Assembly: GCA_964524025.1 (NCBI GenBank)
Contig: CAZGBT010000001.1
Span: 1 to 64,000 of the forward strand
Direction: 5' to 3'
From: CAZGBT01 sp964524025
Lineage (GTDB): Archaea; Aenigmatarchaeota; Aenigmatarchaeia; CG10238-14; EX4484-224
Length of the DNA stretch: 64,000 nucleotides
In this document: one piece after another, positions 41,182 through 48,338 of the stretch
Position numbering within the stretch: the stretch's first letter is position 1
Layout: each line of letters begins with the position of its first letter
The notes under the pieces: generated by a model
What the model was told of the DNA's origin: nothing
The model's database searches: none
The model's input: only the letters and a program-made list of their open reading frames with translations
Position numbers and translations under genes: made by a program

Positions 41182-42909
41182 ATGTGGTGGAACTGGTGGA
41201 TAGGTGGGGTCTCCTGGGGGGTCTACGCGTTCCTCTTTACGTACTTACTGTGGCGAGATGAATGGACCGGAAGACGAAGACCGAAGAGGAGTCTCCTTGT
41301 TGGACTCCTCTTCGTCGGCGTGGGAGCAGGTGTAGGTCTGGCAGCTGCAAGAGTCCCATTGCACCTCTTCGTCATCAACGCTGTGGTACTTCCGCCAATT
41401 GTCATACTCGCTGTACTGGCTATAATAGCTGCGGTGGGCTGGTTGGGTGAACGCGGCCATGAGATGCTATCCATCGTACTGGTATCCCTCCTGATTGCCT
41501 CATCCATCCTTGGAGGATGGCTTCTTATGCGAAACATCAGATACGCCAATGCAGAGGAGTTCAAGGGGTATATCCGCTACGAGCAAGGCACGGTCGACAT
41601 CTTCCCAGAGATAGACCCTTCGCAGCTTAGGCTGACCACGGCTGAGATAGCAAAAAGCATAGCTGAGATGAAGAAGACGAGTGCTGCCAGCAAGGTATTA
41701 AGCGTCCACCTAGGTATCTACGAAGGCGAGTTGTGCTGGATAGCGACACTAAGCGAAAAACCCTATCTAGGTATGCTGATAGGGAAGTCCAACAGAGTAC
41801 GTGAGATTGTAGTAGTGCCCGTCAACGACTGCACCGGCGAGGAAGCCTTCACAGTTCCGCTGTCCACAGGGGTTGGGGAGAATCTATGGTTCGACCGGGA
41901 TATGCTTGTCTATGCTCAGTACAACTATCCATACCGTACGTTCACACGTGCATACCTAACATGGTCGCCAGAATACGACACTCTCGTCTGGATAACAACT
42001 AGCTACTATGAAAAGCCGTATGGGCCCCTCGTGGATCCAAGAGTAGAGGTATGGTCGCTCGATGGACGACTGTTAGCTCAGTACACACCGTGGGAGGCCC
42101 CTGGATGGGTTGTACAGCGTTGGGACGAGCGATGGCTCGAGAGCGTAGGAGACTCCTTTGGCGACTTCCGATGGGATGAACAAAACAACTTGAACTTCTG
42201 GAATGGCATACCTCGACCATCTGACAGATCGGCCGACCCTGACGAAGAAATGAGGTACCAACGGTGGTCTGGGGAGATAGTAGGAGTCCTTCTCTTCCAC
42301 AACAAACTAAATCCAAGTCTGCTCGAGTTCGTCGTCATAGCGCATCGAAACGGCATATACCTCTACAGCCTACACAACCTAGCTCTAATAACACCTACAG
42401 AGGCGAAGAAGGTGGCGCTTGCCGGCCTTCCTGCGTTGCCAAAGGGACGTGAGTACGCAACACCGTTAGCCCTCCTCTACCGAATAGGGAGCCACCTGTA
42501 TTATCACATCCCGGTGTTCGTTAAGGAAGGAGAACGTTACTTACCAGCATACTTCGTGCTCGTGAGAGCCACTGATAGGCGGTGCATACGGATAAGCTGC
42601 GCGGAGGTAGGAGGAATGAGGGAGGCTGTGTTAGCTGCCTACCAGGAGGTGGGCAGGATACCTAAAGTCCCGGAAGAGCGTAAGGTGACTGGTATACTAA
42701 CGCGGAAGTTGGTTTACACCAAGGAGGGCAACAGCCGGATATGGCTAGAGCTCCGGATAGGAAACGAAACGGAGTGGTTCCTGGCCAAAGCTGAAGTACT
42801 CGACGACGAGGACGTCCGCGACCTGCTCCTCGCCGAGCCTGGATGGGAGCTGGTGCTACTAGTCTCACCAGACAACGAAGTTCTCGACGTCTTGGAAGCC
42901 CATCCGTAA
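41182..42909 (+). CDS. Large membrane protein in GC-rich island, probably acquired
   Basis: The 575-residue protein begins with four predicted transmembrane helices (about residues 8-24, 38-57, 63-88 and 95-114) and then a large domain outside or inside the membrane rich in strands and aromatic residues (for example YNYPYRTFTRAYLTWSPEYD). I do not recognise the family. One line of the gene counted by hand has 50% G+C, and the 3' part is higher, against 30% in the next gene; its codons favour CTC, CTA, CGA, GGC and GTC, which neighbours rarely use. This points to recent transfer from a GC-richer organism. It has no partner genes in the island. Confidence 0.75.
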   Translation: MWWNWWIGGVSWGVYAFLFTYLLWRDEWTGRRRPKRSLLVGLLFVGVGAGVGLAAARVPLHLFVINAVVLPPIVILAVLAIIAAVGWLGERGHEMLSIVLVSLLIASSILGGWLLMRNIRYANAEEFKGYIRYEQGTVDIFPEIDPSQLRLTTAEIAKSIAEMKKTSAASKVLSVHLGIYEGELCWIATLSEKPYLGMLIGKSNRVREIVVVPVNDCTGEEAFTVPLSTGVGENLWFDRDMLVYAQYNYPYRTFTRAYLTWSPEYDTLVWITTSYYEKPYGPLVDPRVEVWSLDGRLLAQYTPWEAPGWVVQRWDERWLESVGDSFGDFRWDEQNNLNFWNGIPRPSDRSADPDEEMRYQRWSGEIVGVLLFHNKLNPSLLEFVVIAHRNGIYLYSLHNLALITPTEAKKVALAGLPALPKGREYATPLALLYRIGSHLYYHIPVFVKEGERYLPAYFVLVRATDRRCIRISCAEVGGMREAVLAAYQEVGRIPKVPEERKVTGILTRKLVYTKEGNSRIWLELRIGNETEWFLAKAEVLDDEDVRDLLLAEPGWELVLLVSPDNEVLDVLEAHP

Positions 42910-42953
42910 GCACCATCCCTACGTAGACCCCCCCATTTTATTTTTTCTTTTAT

Positions 42954-42968
42954 TATAACACTGTTATA
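42954..42968. promoter_or_regulatory. Palindromic operator TATAACA-C-TGTTATA, copy 3
   Basis: The palindrome is perfect over 17 bases when the flanking T and A are included. It ends 39 bases before the ATG of the deoxyhypusine synthase gene. An additional half-site TATAACA occurs at 42984-42990, between the palindrome and the ATG. Confidence 0.65.
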
Positions 42969-43007
42969 AATTTTTAAATCGAATATAACATCCTTAATAA
43001 AAATTTA

Positions 43008-43928
43008 ATGAAAACTGTAAAGGATTTTGAGTTGGAAAAAATAGAAACCTTCTCTCAACTTTTGCAACAAATGAAAGATTCGGCTGGCTTTAACGCAAAA
43101 TTTTTGGCAGAAGCTTTTGAAATTTTAAAGGAAATGCTAAGAGATGGTAAATGCTTGAAATTTCTTTCCTTTCCTGCTTGCATAATAGCTACTGGAACTA
43201 GAGGAATAATAAGAGATTTTGTTAAGAAAAAGTGGTTCGATGTGGTTATAACAACTTGCGGAACTTTAGACCATGATTTGGCGAGGAGTTTTAAACCCTA
43301 TTATCATGGAACTTTTTTTGCTGACGATTTTGAGTTAGCTGAAAAAGGAGTTCATAGACTTGGTAATATCTTCGTTCCAAAAGAAAGTTACGGTATTATA
43401 ATAGAGAAAAAAATGAAAGAATTTTTACCAGAAATTTGGAGGGAAAAGAAAGAATTGGCAACTTATGAGCTTTGCTGGGAATTAGGCAAAAGGATAAATA
43501 ATGAAAACTCAATTCTTTACTGGGCCTATAAGAATAAAATACCGATCATAGTGCCTGGAATTACAGACGGTGCAGTTGGCTATCAAATCTGGGAGTTTAG
43601 CCAGGACCACGATTTTAAGATTAACGTTTTGAAGGATGAACAACTCTTAAGCGATTTAATTTGGAATGCAGAAAGAAGTGGAGCTTTAATTTTGGGTGGT
43701 GGAATCTCAAAACATCATGTAATTTGGTGGAATCAATTTAAAAAAGGTTTGGATTATGCAGTTTATATAACGACAGCAACCGAATGGGACGGAAGCTTAA
43801 GCGGAGCAAGACCTAGGGAAGCTGTAAGTTGGGGGAAGATAAAGAAAAAAGCTAGATTCACTTTTGTTATATGCGATGTTACAATTGCATTACCAATTCT
43901 TTATAAAGGTTTGCTAGAAGTTATTTGA
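43008..43928 (+). CDS. Deoxyhypusine synthase
   Basis: The 306-residue enzyme transfers an aminobutyl group from spermidine to a lysine of aIF5A. It has FPACIIATGTRGIIRDFVKK, VITTCGTLDHDLARSF, IPIIVPGITDGAVGYQIWEF, LGGGISKHHVIWWNQFKKGL (His-His pair) and the catalytic end TEWDGSLSGARPREAVSWGK, where the lysine in WGK is the site that forms the enzyme intermediate in other species. It is a single gene, with operator copy 3 in its promoter, which is an unexpected regulatory link. Confidence 0.95.
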   Translation: MKTVKDFELEKIETFSQLLQQMKDSAGFNAKFLAEAFEILKEMLRDGKCLKFLSFPACIIATGTRGIIRDFVKKKWFDVVITTCGTLDHDLARSFKPYYHGTFFADDFELAEKGVHRLGNIFVPKESYGIIIEKKMKEFLPEIWREKKELATYELCWELGKRINNENSILYWAYKNKIPIIVPGITDGAVGYQIWEFSQDHDFKINVLKDEQLLSDLIWNAERSGALILGGGISKHHVIWWNQFKKGLDYAVYITTATEWDGSLSGARPREAVSWGKIKKKARFTFVICDVTIALPILYKGLLEVI

Positions 43929-43984
43929 AATGTGATGTCAATAAAGTAAGTTTGTTTTTCTTCGTAAAATTATAAAAAACTGAT

Positions 43985-44254
43985 TTAAATCTCCCCACAT
44001 TCTTTAAGCCAATTATCTATAGCTTTTTTAATATCGACTACAACAACTTCTCCGCTTGGTAGAGTTCTCTTAATAGTTAGCGGAATCAGTTTTTTCTTGA
44101 ATTCCTCTTTAGCTATTTCAACAGGACTTTTCTTATCTTTTTTTACCAAAACCGGGGCTCCTAACGCAATTTGTAAAGCTCTGGCAGAGATTATTCTAGC
44201 TACTTCGAAGCGGGTTAGTCTATCCTTTGGCCAAATCAGTTTCTCACCTCTCAA
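43985..44254 (-). CDS. rpoK: RNA polymerase subunit RpoK (Rpb6)
   Basis: The 89-residue protein contains [20 protein letters not shown] and APVLV, the Rpb6 core that contacts the largest subunits, followed by [20 protein letters not shown]. It follows rpoN by two bases on the same strand, as in the ancestral archaeal order L18e, L13, S9, RpoN, RpoK. Confidence 0.95.
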   Translation of the reverse strand: MRGEKLIWPKDRLTRFEVARIISARALQIALGAPVLVKKDKKSPVEIAKEEFKKKLIPLTIKRTLPSGEVVVVDIKKAIDNWLKECGEI

Positions 44255-44256
44255 TT

Positions 44257-44451
44257 TTACATCTTGAATTTTGCTACCTCCTTAAGCAAGTCTACATGTC
44301 CTAAAAATAGTTGCCTGCAGCAAAACCTTTTTAAACCTAGGTCATCTAGAACTTTCTTTGGATCCTCCCCCTTTTCTACCCTTTTCTTAAATTCTTCCCA
44401 TAGATGTCCAACAACCTTTCCGCAGCTAAAACATCTAACAGGAATAATCAT
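44257..44451 (-). CDS. rpoN: RNA polymerase subunit RpoN (Rpb10)
   Basis: The 64-residue zinc protein has the unusual Rpb10 zinc site: [20 protein letters not shown] at the N-terminus and [19 protein letters not shown] (Cys-Cys-Arg) later. It is the small assembly subunit of archaeal RNA polymerase. rpoK follows directly. The L18e, L13 and S9 genes, normally upstream of it, lie 9-12.6 kb away but on the same strand in the expected order. Confidence 0.96.
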   Translation of the reverse strand: MIIPVRCFSCGKVVGHLWEEFKKRVEKGEDPKKVLDDLGLKRFCCRQLFLGHVDLLKEVAKFKM

Positions 44452-44461
44452 AAAACAAAAT

Positions 44462-44481
44462 TTATAAACAAAAGTTTATAA
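44462..44481. promoter_or_regulatory. Inverted repeat between divergent rpoN and radical SAM genes
   Basis: TTATAAAC (44462-44469) and GTTTATAA (44474-44481) are exact inverted arms around AAAA, in the 45-base gap between the divergent starts. Each arm may be the TATA box for one direction, though the spacing to the start codons (10 and 15 bases) would be short. It differs from the TATAAC operators by its inner bases. Confidence 0.4.
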
Positions 44482-44496
44482 CTCTTTTGTTAAATA

Positions 44497-45231
44497 ATGC
44501 TTAAATTGCCTTTCAATCCTATAGAAAGGGCAAAAAAAGTTGAAAAAGTTGTTTGTAGGAATAATTCAAGAAAATATTATCGCTTTAGGTTTTCTAGGTA
44601 TTATGGAGGCATAGTTACTGCAGACGCTGTAGGTTGTTGCTTTTTATGCGCTTATTGCTGGAATTATTTTAGGAATTTGAATCCAGAAAAATATGGAAAG
44701 TTCTATTCAAGCAAGGAAGTTGCTAACATTTTAGAAAAAATTGCGTTAAAGAAAAATTGCTTTAGAATAAGGATTAGCGGCGCAGAACCAATCCTTGGAG
44801 AAAAAAGTTTTAATCATTTTATTAAAATTTTAAAAATTTTGAAAGAAAGATTGAACCCAGAATTTATTTTGGAAACTAATGGTTTAGTTTTGGGTTATTA
44901 TCCAAAATTTTGTAAGAAACTGGCTGAGTTTAAAGATAATTTATTCGTAAGAATTTCTGTAAAGGGCTGGGATGAGAGAAGTTTCGAAAAAGTTACTGGA
45001 GCTAAAGGCGAATTTTTTAAATTCCCTCTAATAGCTTTAAAGAATTTAAGAGAGTTAGGTGTAAATGCATGGCCTGCTGTTATGTACGAAATTTTTAAAG
45101 GGAAAGGATTGGAGGAAATTCATAAAAGAATGAAAGAAATGGGCATAGAAATCGAAGAATTGGAGTTAGAGTATCTTGAGTTGTACCCTTTTGTAAAGAA
45201 GAATTTGAAGAAAAGAGGGTTGCTACTTTGA
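44497..45231 (+). CDS. Radical SAM protein
   Basis: The 244-residue protein contains the cluster motif C-x3-C-x2-C in AVGCCFLCAYCWNYFR (about 46-55), RIRISGAEPILGEKSF (the GGE-like motif, here SGAEP), FILETNGLVLG and VRISVKGWDE. It is a short radical SAM enzyme without an added C-terminal cluster domain. It forms a 5'-deoxyadenosyl radical, but the substrate cannot be inferred; relatives are near archaeal RNA polymerase genes or act as pyruvate-formate-lyase-activase-like proteins. It is divergent from rpoN and convergent with the DUF134 gene. Confidence 0.88.
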   Translation: MLKLPFNPIERAKKVEKVVCRNNSRKYYRFRFSRYYGGIVTADAVGCCFLCAYCWNYFRNLNPEKYGKFYSSKEVANILEKIALKKNCFRIRISGAEPILGEKSFNHFIKILKILKERLNPEFILETNGLVLGYYPKFCKKLAEFKDNLFVRISVKGWDERSFEKVTGAKGEFFKFPLIALKNLRELGVNAWPAVMYEIFKGKGLEEIHKRMKEMGIEIEELELEYLELYPFVKKNLKKRGLLL

Positions 45232-45239
45232 TTTTTAAT

Positions 45240-45254
45240 TATAACACTGTTATA
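45240..45254. promoter_or_regulatory. TATAACA-C-TGTTATA palindrome, copy 4, between gene ends
   Basis: The palindrome is perfect over 19 bases (with AT flanks) and fills nearly all of the 24-base gap between the stop codons of the radical SAM gene and the convergent DUF134 gene. It cannot serve as promoter for either. It may be a decoy or roadblock, the promoter of an unseen transcript, or a bidirectional terminator; a folded RNA would have an 8-base AU-rich stem with a loop of three. Confidence 0.55.
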
Positions 45255-45255
45255 A

Positions 45256-45591
45256 TCAAATTTCCTTTACTTCGCCTTTTTCGACTATAACTAAAGGCCT
45301 TGACTCAACCAAAGCTCTTGTTATTTTCTTTCTGGCATTTTCCAGTAATCTCCATAAAGTTCCTCTAGAGGTATTCATCCTTTTTGCAGCCTCTTCTTGC
45401 TTCAAGTTTTCAAGATCGACAAGCCTTAAGGCTTCTAATTCTGGATAGCTTAATTCAATGGGGTTTGGGTTTAAGCAAGGATTAGGTATAAATTCCTTTA
45501 CTTTTGGTAAATGATAGAGGATTAAAGGGGAAAAAGGCCTTCCTGGGCCAAACCTACGCATACACCATCTCCATCTCCTTCTCCACCTCAC
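45256..45591 (-). CDS. DUF134 (UPF0251) helix-turn-helix protein
   Basis: The 111-residue protein starts with an Arg/Trp-rich stretch (MRWRRRWRWCMRRFGPGRPF), then has IELSYPELEALRLVDLENLK followed by QEEAAKRMNTSRGTLWRLLE, a sigma-70-region-4-like helix-turn-helix. DUF134 proteins are regulators commonly placed next to NifX/ORP-like genes. The gene is divergent from the Trp-rich protein at 45716 and a strong palindrome (45673-45696) lies between them, the likely operator. Confidence 0.9.
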   Translation of the reverse strand: MRWRRRWRWCMRRFGPGRPFSPLILYHLPKVKEFIPNPCLNPNPIELSYPELEALRLVDLENLKQEEAAKRMNTSRGTLWRLLENARKKITRALVESRPLVIVEKGEVKEI

Positions 45592-45672
45592 AATTTTTAT
45601 TTTAACTTGAAAAAATTAATTGCAATCGCACAAAATTATATTTTCCATTAGCGAAATCTTTAAATATTTGCA

Positions 45673-45696
45673 TATGCACAAAAAATTTTGTGCATA
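45673..45696. promoter_or_regulatory. 24-bp palindrome, likely DUF134 operator
   Basis: Arms TATGCACAAAA (45673-45683) and TTTTGTGCATA (45686-45696) around AA form a perfect inverted repeat in the divergent promoter region. A further half-site GCACAAAATT occurs at 45628-45637, between the palindrome and the DUF134 start. Both lie where a repressor or activator would control both directions. Confidence 0.65.
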
Positions 45697-45715
45697 CGCT
45701 AAAAAAGGTGAGAAT

Positions 45716-46120
45716 ATGCCATGGGGATGGGGTTGGGGAAGAGGTTGGAGATGGGGATTTTGGCTAACAGGAATGCCAGGATGGATGAGATGGACTTACT
45801 TTAGCTATAATTATCCAGTAACAGCCTATCCATGGTTCTGGAGATGCAGATGGTTTCCATGGCTGCCAAGATGGTGGTGGACAGGAATGTATGGGCCAGT
45901 AGTCTGGACACCGCAAGGGCCTTTCCTTCAATCTCAATTAACTTTTCAGCCTCAGCAATCTTTTCAACCCTTTTTCCAGCCTTCACCTCAAGATGAGTTG
46001 AGTTACTTAGAAAATGAGCTAAAAATGCTTGAGGAAGAGAGAAAAGCAATAGAAAAAGAAATAGAAAGCATAAAGAAGAGAATAGAAGAATTAAAGCAAA
46101 AGACTAGCTTTAATATCTAG
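45716..46120 (+). CDS. Trp-rich protein with coiled-coil tail (DUF5320-like)
   Basis: The ATG at 45716 has a good GGTGAG five bases upstream; the frame extends further up but across the palindrome, so I reject that part. The 134-residue product has fifteen tryptophans in its first 60 residues (PWGWGWGRGWRWGFW and RWFPWLPRWWW), a Gln/Pro/Phe linker (about 70-92) and a coiled coil from about 95 (ELSYLENELKMLEEERKAIE). It resembles the DUF5320 proteins that accompany NifX/ORP-like genes. The aromatic head could bind metal clusters or membranes; its function is not known. Confidence 0.75.
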   Translation: MPWGWGWGRGWRWGFWLTGMPGWMRWTYFSYNYPVTAYPWFWRCRWFPWLPRWWWTGMYGPVVWTPQGPFLQSQLTFQPQQSFQPFFQPSPQDELSYLENELKMLEEERKAIEKEIESIKKRIEELKQKTSFNI

Positions 46121-46141
46121 GAAATCAAATTGAGTATCAAC

Positions 46142-46648
46142 ATGAAGTTAAAGATAGCTGTACCTGCAAACGGAGAAAATTTAGAAGCTACAATAAGCCC
46201 AGTTTTTGGTAGGTGTCCCTATTTTTTAATAATTGAAGTGGAAAACAAAGAGATCAAAAATTTTAAAGCTATAAAAAATCCAGCAGCCCAAGCCTTTGGA
46301 GGAGCAGGAATTCAAGCAGCTCAGGTTATAGCTAACGAAGGAGTGGATACAGTTATTTGCGGTAATATAGGACCCAATGCATTTAACGCTTTAAACCAGC
46401 TTGGCATTAAAGTTTATGCCGGGTTTTCAGGTGTGATAAAAGATATTGTAGATAAATTTCTAAAAGGTGAAATTCAACCAACTCAGCCAATATTTCCTGC
46501 TATAAAACCAGGAAGAGGATTTGGTTACGGTGGTCCTACAGAATGCGTTTGTCCAAATTGTGGTTTTAGAGTACCACATCAGCGCGGCATACCTTGCGCT
46601 CAGCATATTTGCCCAAGATGTGGATCAAGGATGGTAAGAGGAAATTAG
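46142..46648 (+). CDS. NifX/ORP-like (dinitrogenase iron-molybdenum cofactor family) protein
   Basis: The start is the ATG at 46142 (MKLKIAVPANGENL), 12 bases inside a frame opening with TTG. The 168-residue protein has the family core: ISPVFGRCPYFLIIEVENKE, GAGIQAAQVIANEGVDTVIC, GNIGPNAFNALNQLGIKVYA. Members bind Mo/Fe-S clusters, and the Desulfovibrio orange protein binds a Mo-Cu-S cluster. A C-terminal zinc ribbon is added here (CVCPNCGFRVP ... ICPRCGSRM). Two ferredoxin-bearing ATPases follow after two other genes, as in ORP operons. The Cys-rich end overlaps the next gene by 31 bases. Confidence 0.87.
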   Translation: MKLKIAVPANGENLEATISPVFGRCPYFLIIEVENKEIKNFKAIKNPAAQAFGGAGIQAAQVIANEGVDTVICGNIGPNAFNALNQLGIKVYAGFSGVIKDIVDKFLKGEIQPTQPIFPAIKPGRGFGYGGPTECVCPNCGFRVPHQRGIPCAQHICPRCGSRMVRGN

Positions 46649-47409
46649 CATTATTCATTTTTTTCTTATTTTTAATCATGCTTCTACCTTTAGCATTAAA
46701 AGAGAAAGAAGAATTGAATAAAGAATTAACGCTGATAATAGTATACGATAACAAGGTTTATAAGAAAGGTTTAAGAAATGGCTGGGGCTTTTCATGTTTT
46801 ATCAAAACCCGAAATTATAGTTTACTTTTTGATACAGGAGCAGACCCAAAAACTTTATTGCTTAATATGAAAGGTTTAAAGATAAATCCTTTAGATTTAG
46901 ATTCGATTTTTATTTCTCATGAGCATTTAGACCATACAGGTGGTTTTTCAGCTATTTTAAAACTAAATCCCAACTTAAAAGTTTTTATTCCTAAGTCGGC
47001 ATCTGTCGAAATTCCTGAAAAAAATGTGATAAGGATCGAAAAATTTACTCCAATTTACGAAAATATCTATAGCACAGGCGAATTAGGAGGTTTTGTTAAG
47101 GAGCAATCTCTAGTAGTTAATACTAGCAAAGGATTGGTTATAATAACTGGGTGTGCACATCCAGGAATTTTAAACATAGTTAAGAAAGTAAAAGAAAATT
47201 TGAAAGATAAAATTTATTTGGTAATTGGGGGCTTTCATCTTTTTGGAGAAGATGAAGAAACTATTAAGGAAATTGCTAATGAGATGTTTAATTTAACATA
47301 CCTAATTTGTCCATGTCATTGTAGCGGGGATCTTGCAGAGAAAGTTTTTAGAGGAATCTTTAAGAAAAGATTTCTAGAATGTGGAGTTGGAAGAGAAATA
47401 AACGTTTAG
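46618..47409 (+). CDS. Membrane-anchored metallo-beta-lactamase-fold protein (COG1237-like)
   Basis: I choose the ATG at 46618 (MWIKDGKRKLALF), just before an N-terminal hydrophobic helix (about residues 10-27), giving 263 residues. The MBL metal site is FISHEHLDHTGGFSAIL (H-x-H-x-D-H), with FDTGADPKTLLLNMK upstream and IITGCAHPGI and IGGFHLF downstream, as in dihydropteroate-synthase-related MBL proteins (COG1237). The start lies inside the NifX-like gene. It is likely exported or anchored. Such MBL genes are regular neighbours of NifX/ORP-like genes. Confidence 0.83.
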   Translation: MWIKDGKRKLALFIFFLFLIMLLPLALKEKEELNKELTLIIVYDNKVYKKGLRNGWGFSCFIKTRNYSLLFDTGADPKTLLLNMKGLKINPLDLDSIFISHEHLDHTGGFSAILKLNPNLKVFIPKSASVEIPEKNVIRIEKFTPIYENIYSTGELGGFVKEQSLVVNTSKGLVIITGCAHPGILNIVKKVKENLKDKIYLVIGGFHLFGEDEETIKEIANEMFNLTYLICPCHCSGDLAEKVFRGIFKKRFLECGVGREINV

Positions 47410-47598
47410 CTAATTCTGCATAAAAGTCTACACTTTAAGCCTGAAATGAGGTAAAGTTTAAAATTCTAACTTATTACTTAAAAAATAACAAAGTAAAACA
47501 TTTTCGGTCTTACCATGAAAAGAAGATATAAGCTATTTCTCTAAGGTTTGATTAAAAATCCCTCGGATAGTTACCTCCCTTTATTTTTCTTCATTTTT

Positions 47599-47613
47599 TA
47601 TAACACTGTTATA
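47599..47613. promoter_or_regulatory. Palindromic operator TATAACA-C-TGTTATA, copy 5
   Basis: The palindrome lies in the 240-base gap before the GDPD-like gene and ends 36 bases before its ATG at 47650. With flanking T and A it is perfect over 17 bases. A ribosome-binding-like AAAGGAG follows at about 47627-47633. The rest of 47410-47649 holds no other feature that I can support. Confidence 0.65.
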
Positions 47614-47649
47614 AAAGATTGCAAAAAAAGGAGCAAATAAACAAATATA

Positions 47650-48297
47650 ATGCAAATTATTGCTTGGAGAGGTGGAATAGAAAATGGAAATGAAAACACT
47701 ATAAAAGCTATAAAATTTTCTCTGAAATGGGCTGATATAATAGAAGTAGATGTTAGGATGACTTCTGACAAAAAGTTAGTTCTTTCACATTCACCGCGTT
47801 TTGAAAATCTTTTTATAAGGAAGCATAAATTAAGCGAGTTGAAGAAAAAAGGAGAGATAAACGAGTTATATGAGGCTTTAGATCTTGTTACGCCAAAAAA
47901 GGCTTTAATGATAGATTTGAAGGATAAGGGCTTAGAAAGATTTGTTTTAAACGAAATTAGAAACTATAAGCTAGAGAATATAATAATAAACTCGTTACAA
48001 AAAGATATCTTGTTTAAGGTAAGAAGGTTAAATAAAAGAATTAAGATAAGCGTTGGGTTTGGAAGAAAAGCTGGAAATCTTACTTACATAAGAAAAGTTG
48101 TGGATAAACTTTCGCCGTATTGTTTGGCTATTTTCAAATCAAACATGAAAGTCATTAGGTTTGTAAAATCTAATTTCAAAGTTAAAACATTTGTCTGGCT
48201 TATTAAAAAGTTTGATGAGTTAAAGAATTTGATGGATTGTGATGGTATAATAACTCCATTTCCGATGAAACTTTCTTTAAAACTAAGGAAAAAATAG
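47650..48297 (+). CDS. GDPD-fold protein, first catalytic His replaced by Trp
   Basis: The 215-residue protein has the glycerophosphodiester phosphodiesterase TIM barrel: AWRGGIENGNENTIKAI in place of the usual A-H-R-G ... E-N-T, ADIIEVDVRMTSDKKLVLSH with the metal-binding E and D, and IITPFPMKL near the end. The first catalytic His (HRG) is Trp here, and the second motif reads HS instead of HD. Standard chemistry is therefore unlikely; it may be an altered-specificity or binding protein. It stands between the two halves of the ORP-like cluster and has operator copy 5. Confidence 0.75.
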   Translation: MQIIAWRGGIENGNENTIKAIKFSLKWADIIEVDVRMTSDKKLVLSHSPRFENLFIRKHKLSELKKKGEINELYEALDLVTPKKALMIDLKDKGLERFVLNEIRNYKLENIIINSLQKDILFKVRRLNKRIKISVGFGRKAGNLTYIRKVVDKLSPYCLAIFKSNMKVIRFVKSNFKVKTFVWLIKKFDELKNLMDCDGIITPFPMKLSLKLRKK

Positions 48298-48338
48298 TGA
48301 ACGAAGCTCTTATTTTTGTGTTGTTCTATAAAATTACT

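Noticed and set aside
41182..42909. Several overlapping frames of 60-113 codons within the GC-rich gene
   Set aside because: GC-rich coding sequence creates few stops in other frames; only the 575-codon frame has start, end and plausible membrane protein features.
14824..47613. The TATAAC palindromes as CRISPR-like or transposon repeats
   Set aside because: Only 15-19 bases are shared, flanks differ, and spacing to start codons is constant, which fits operators.
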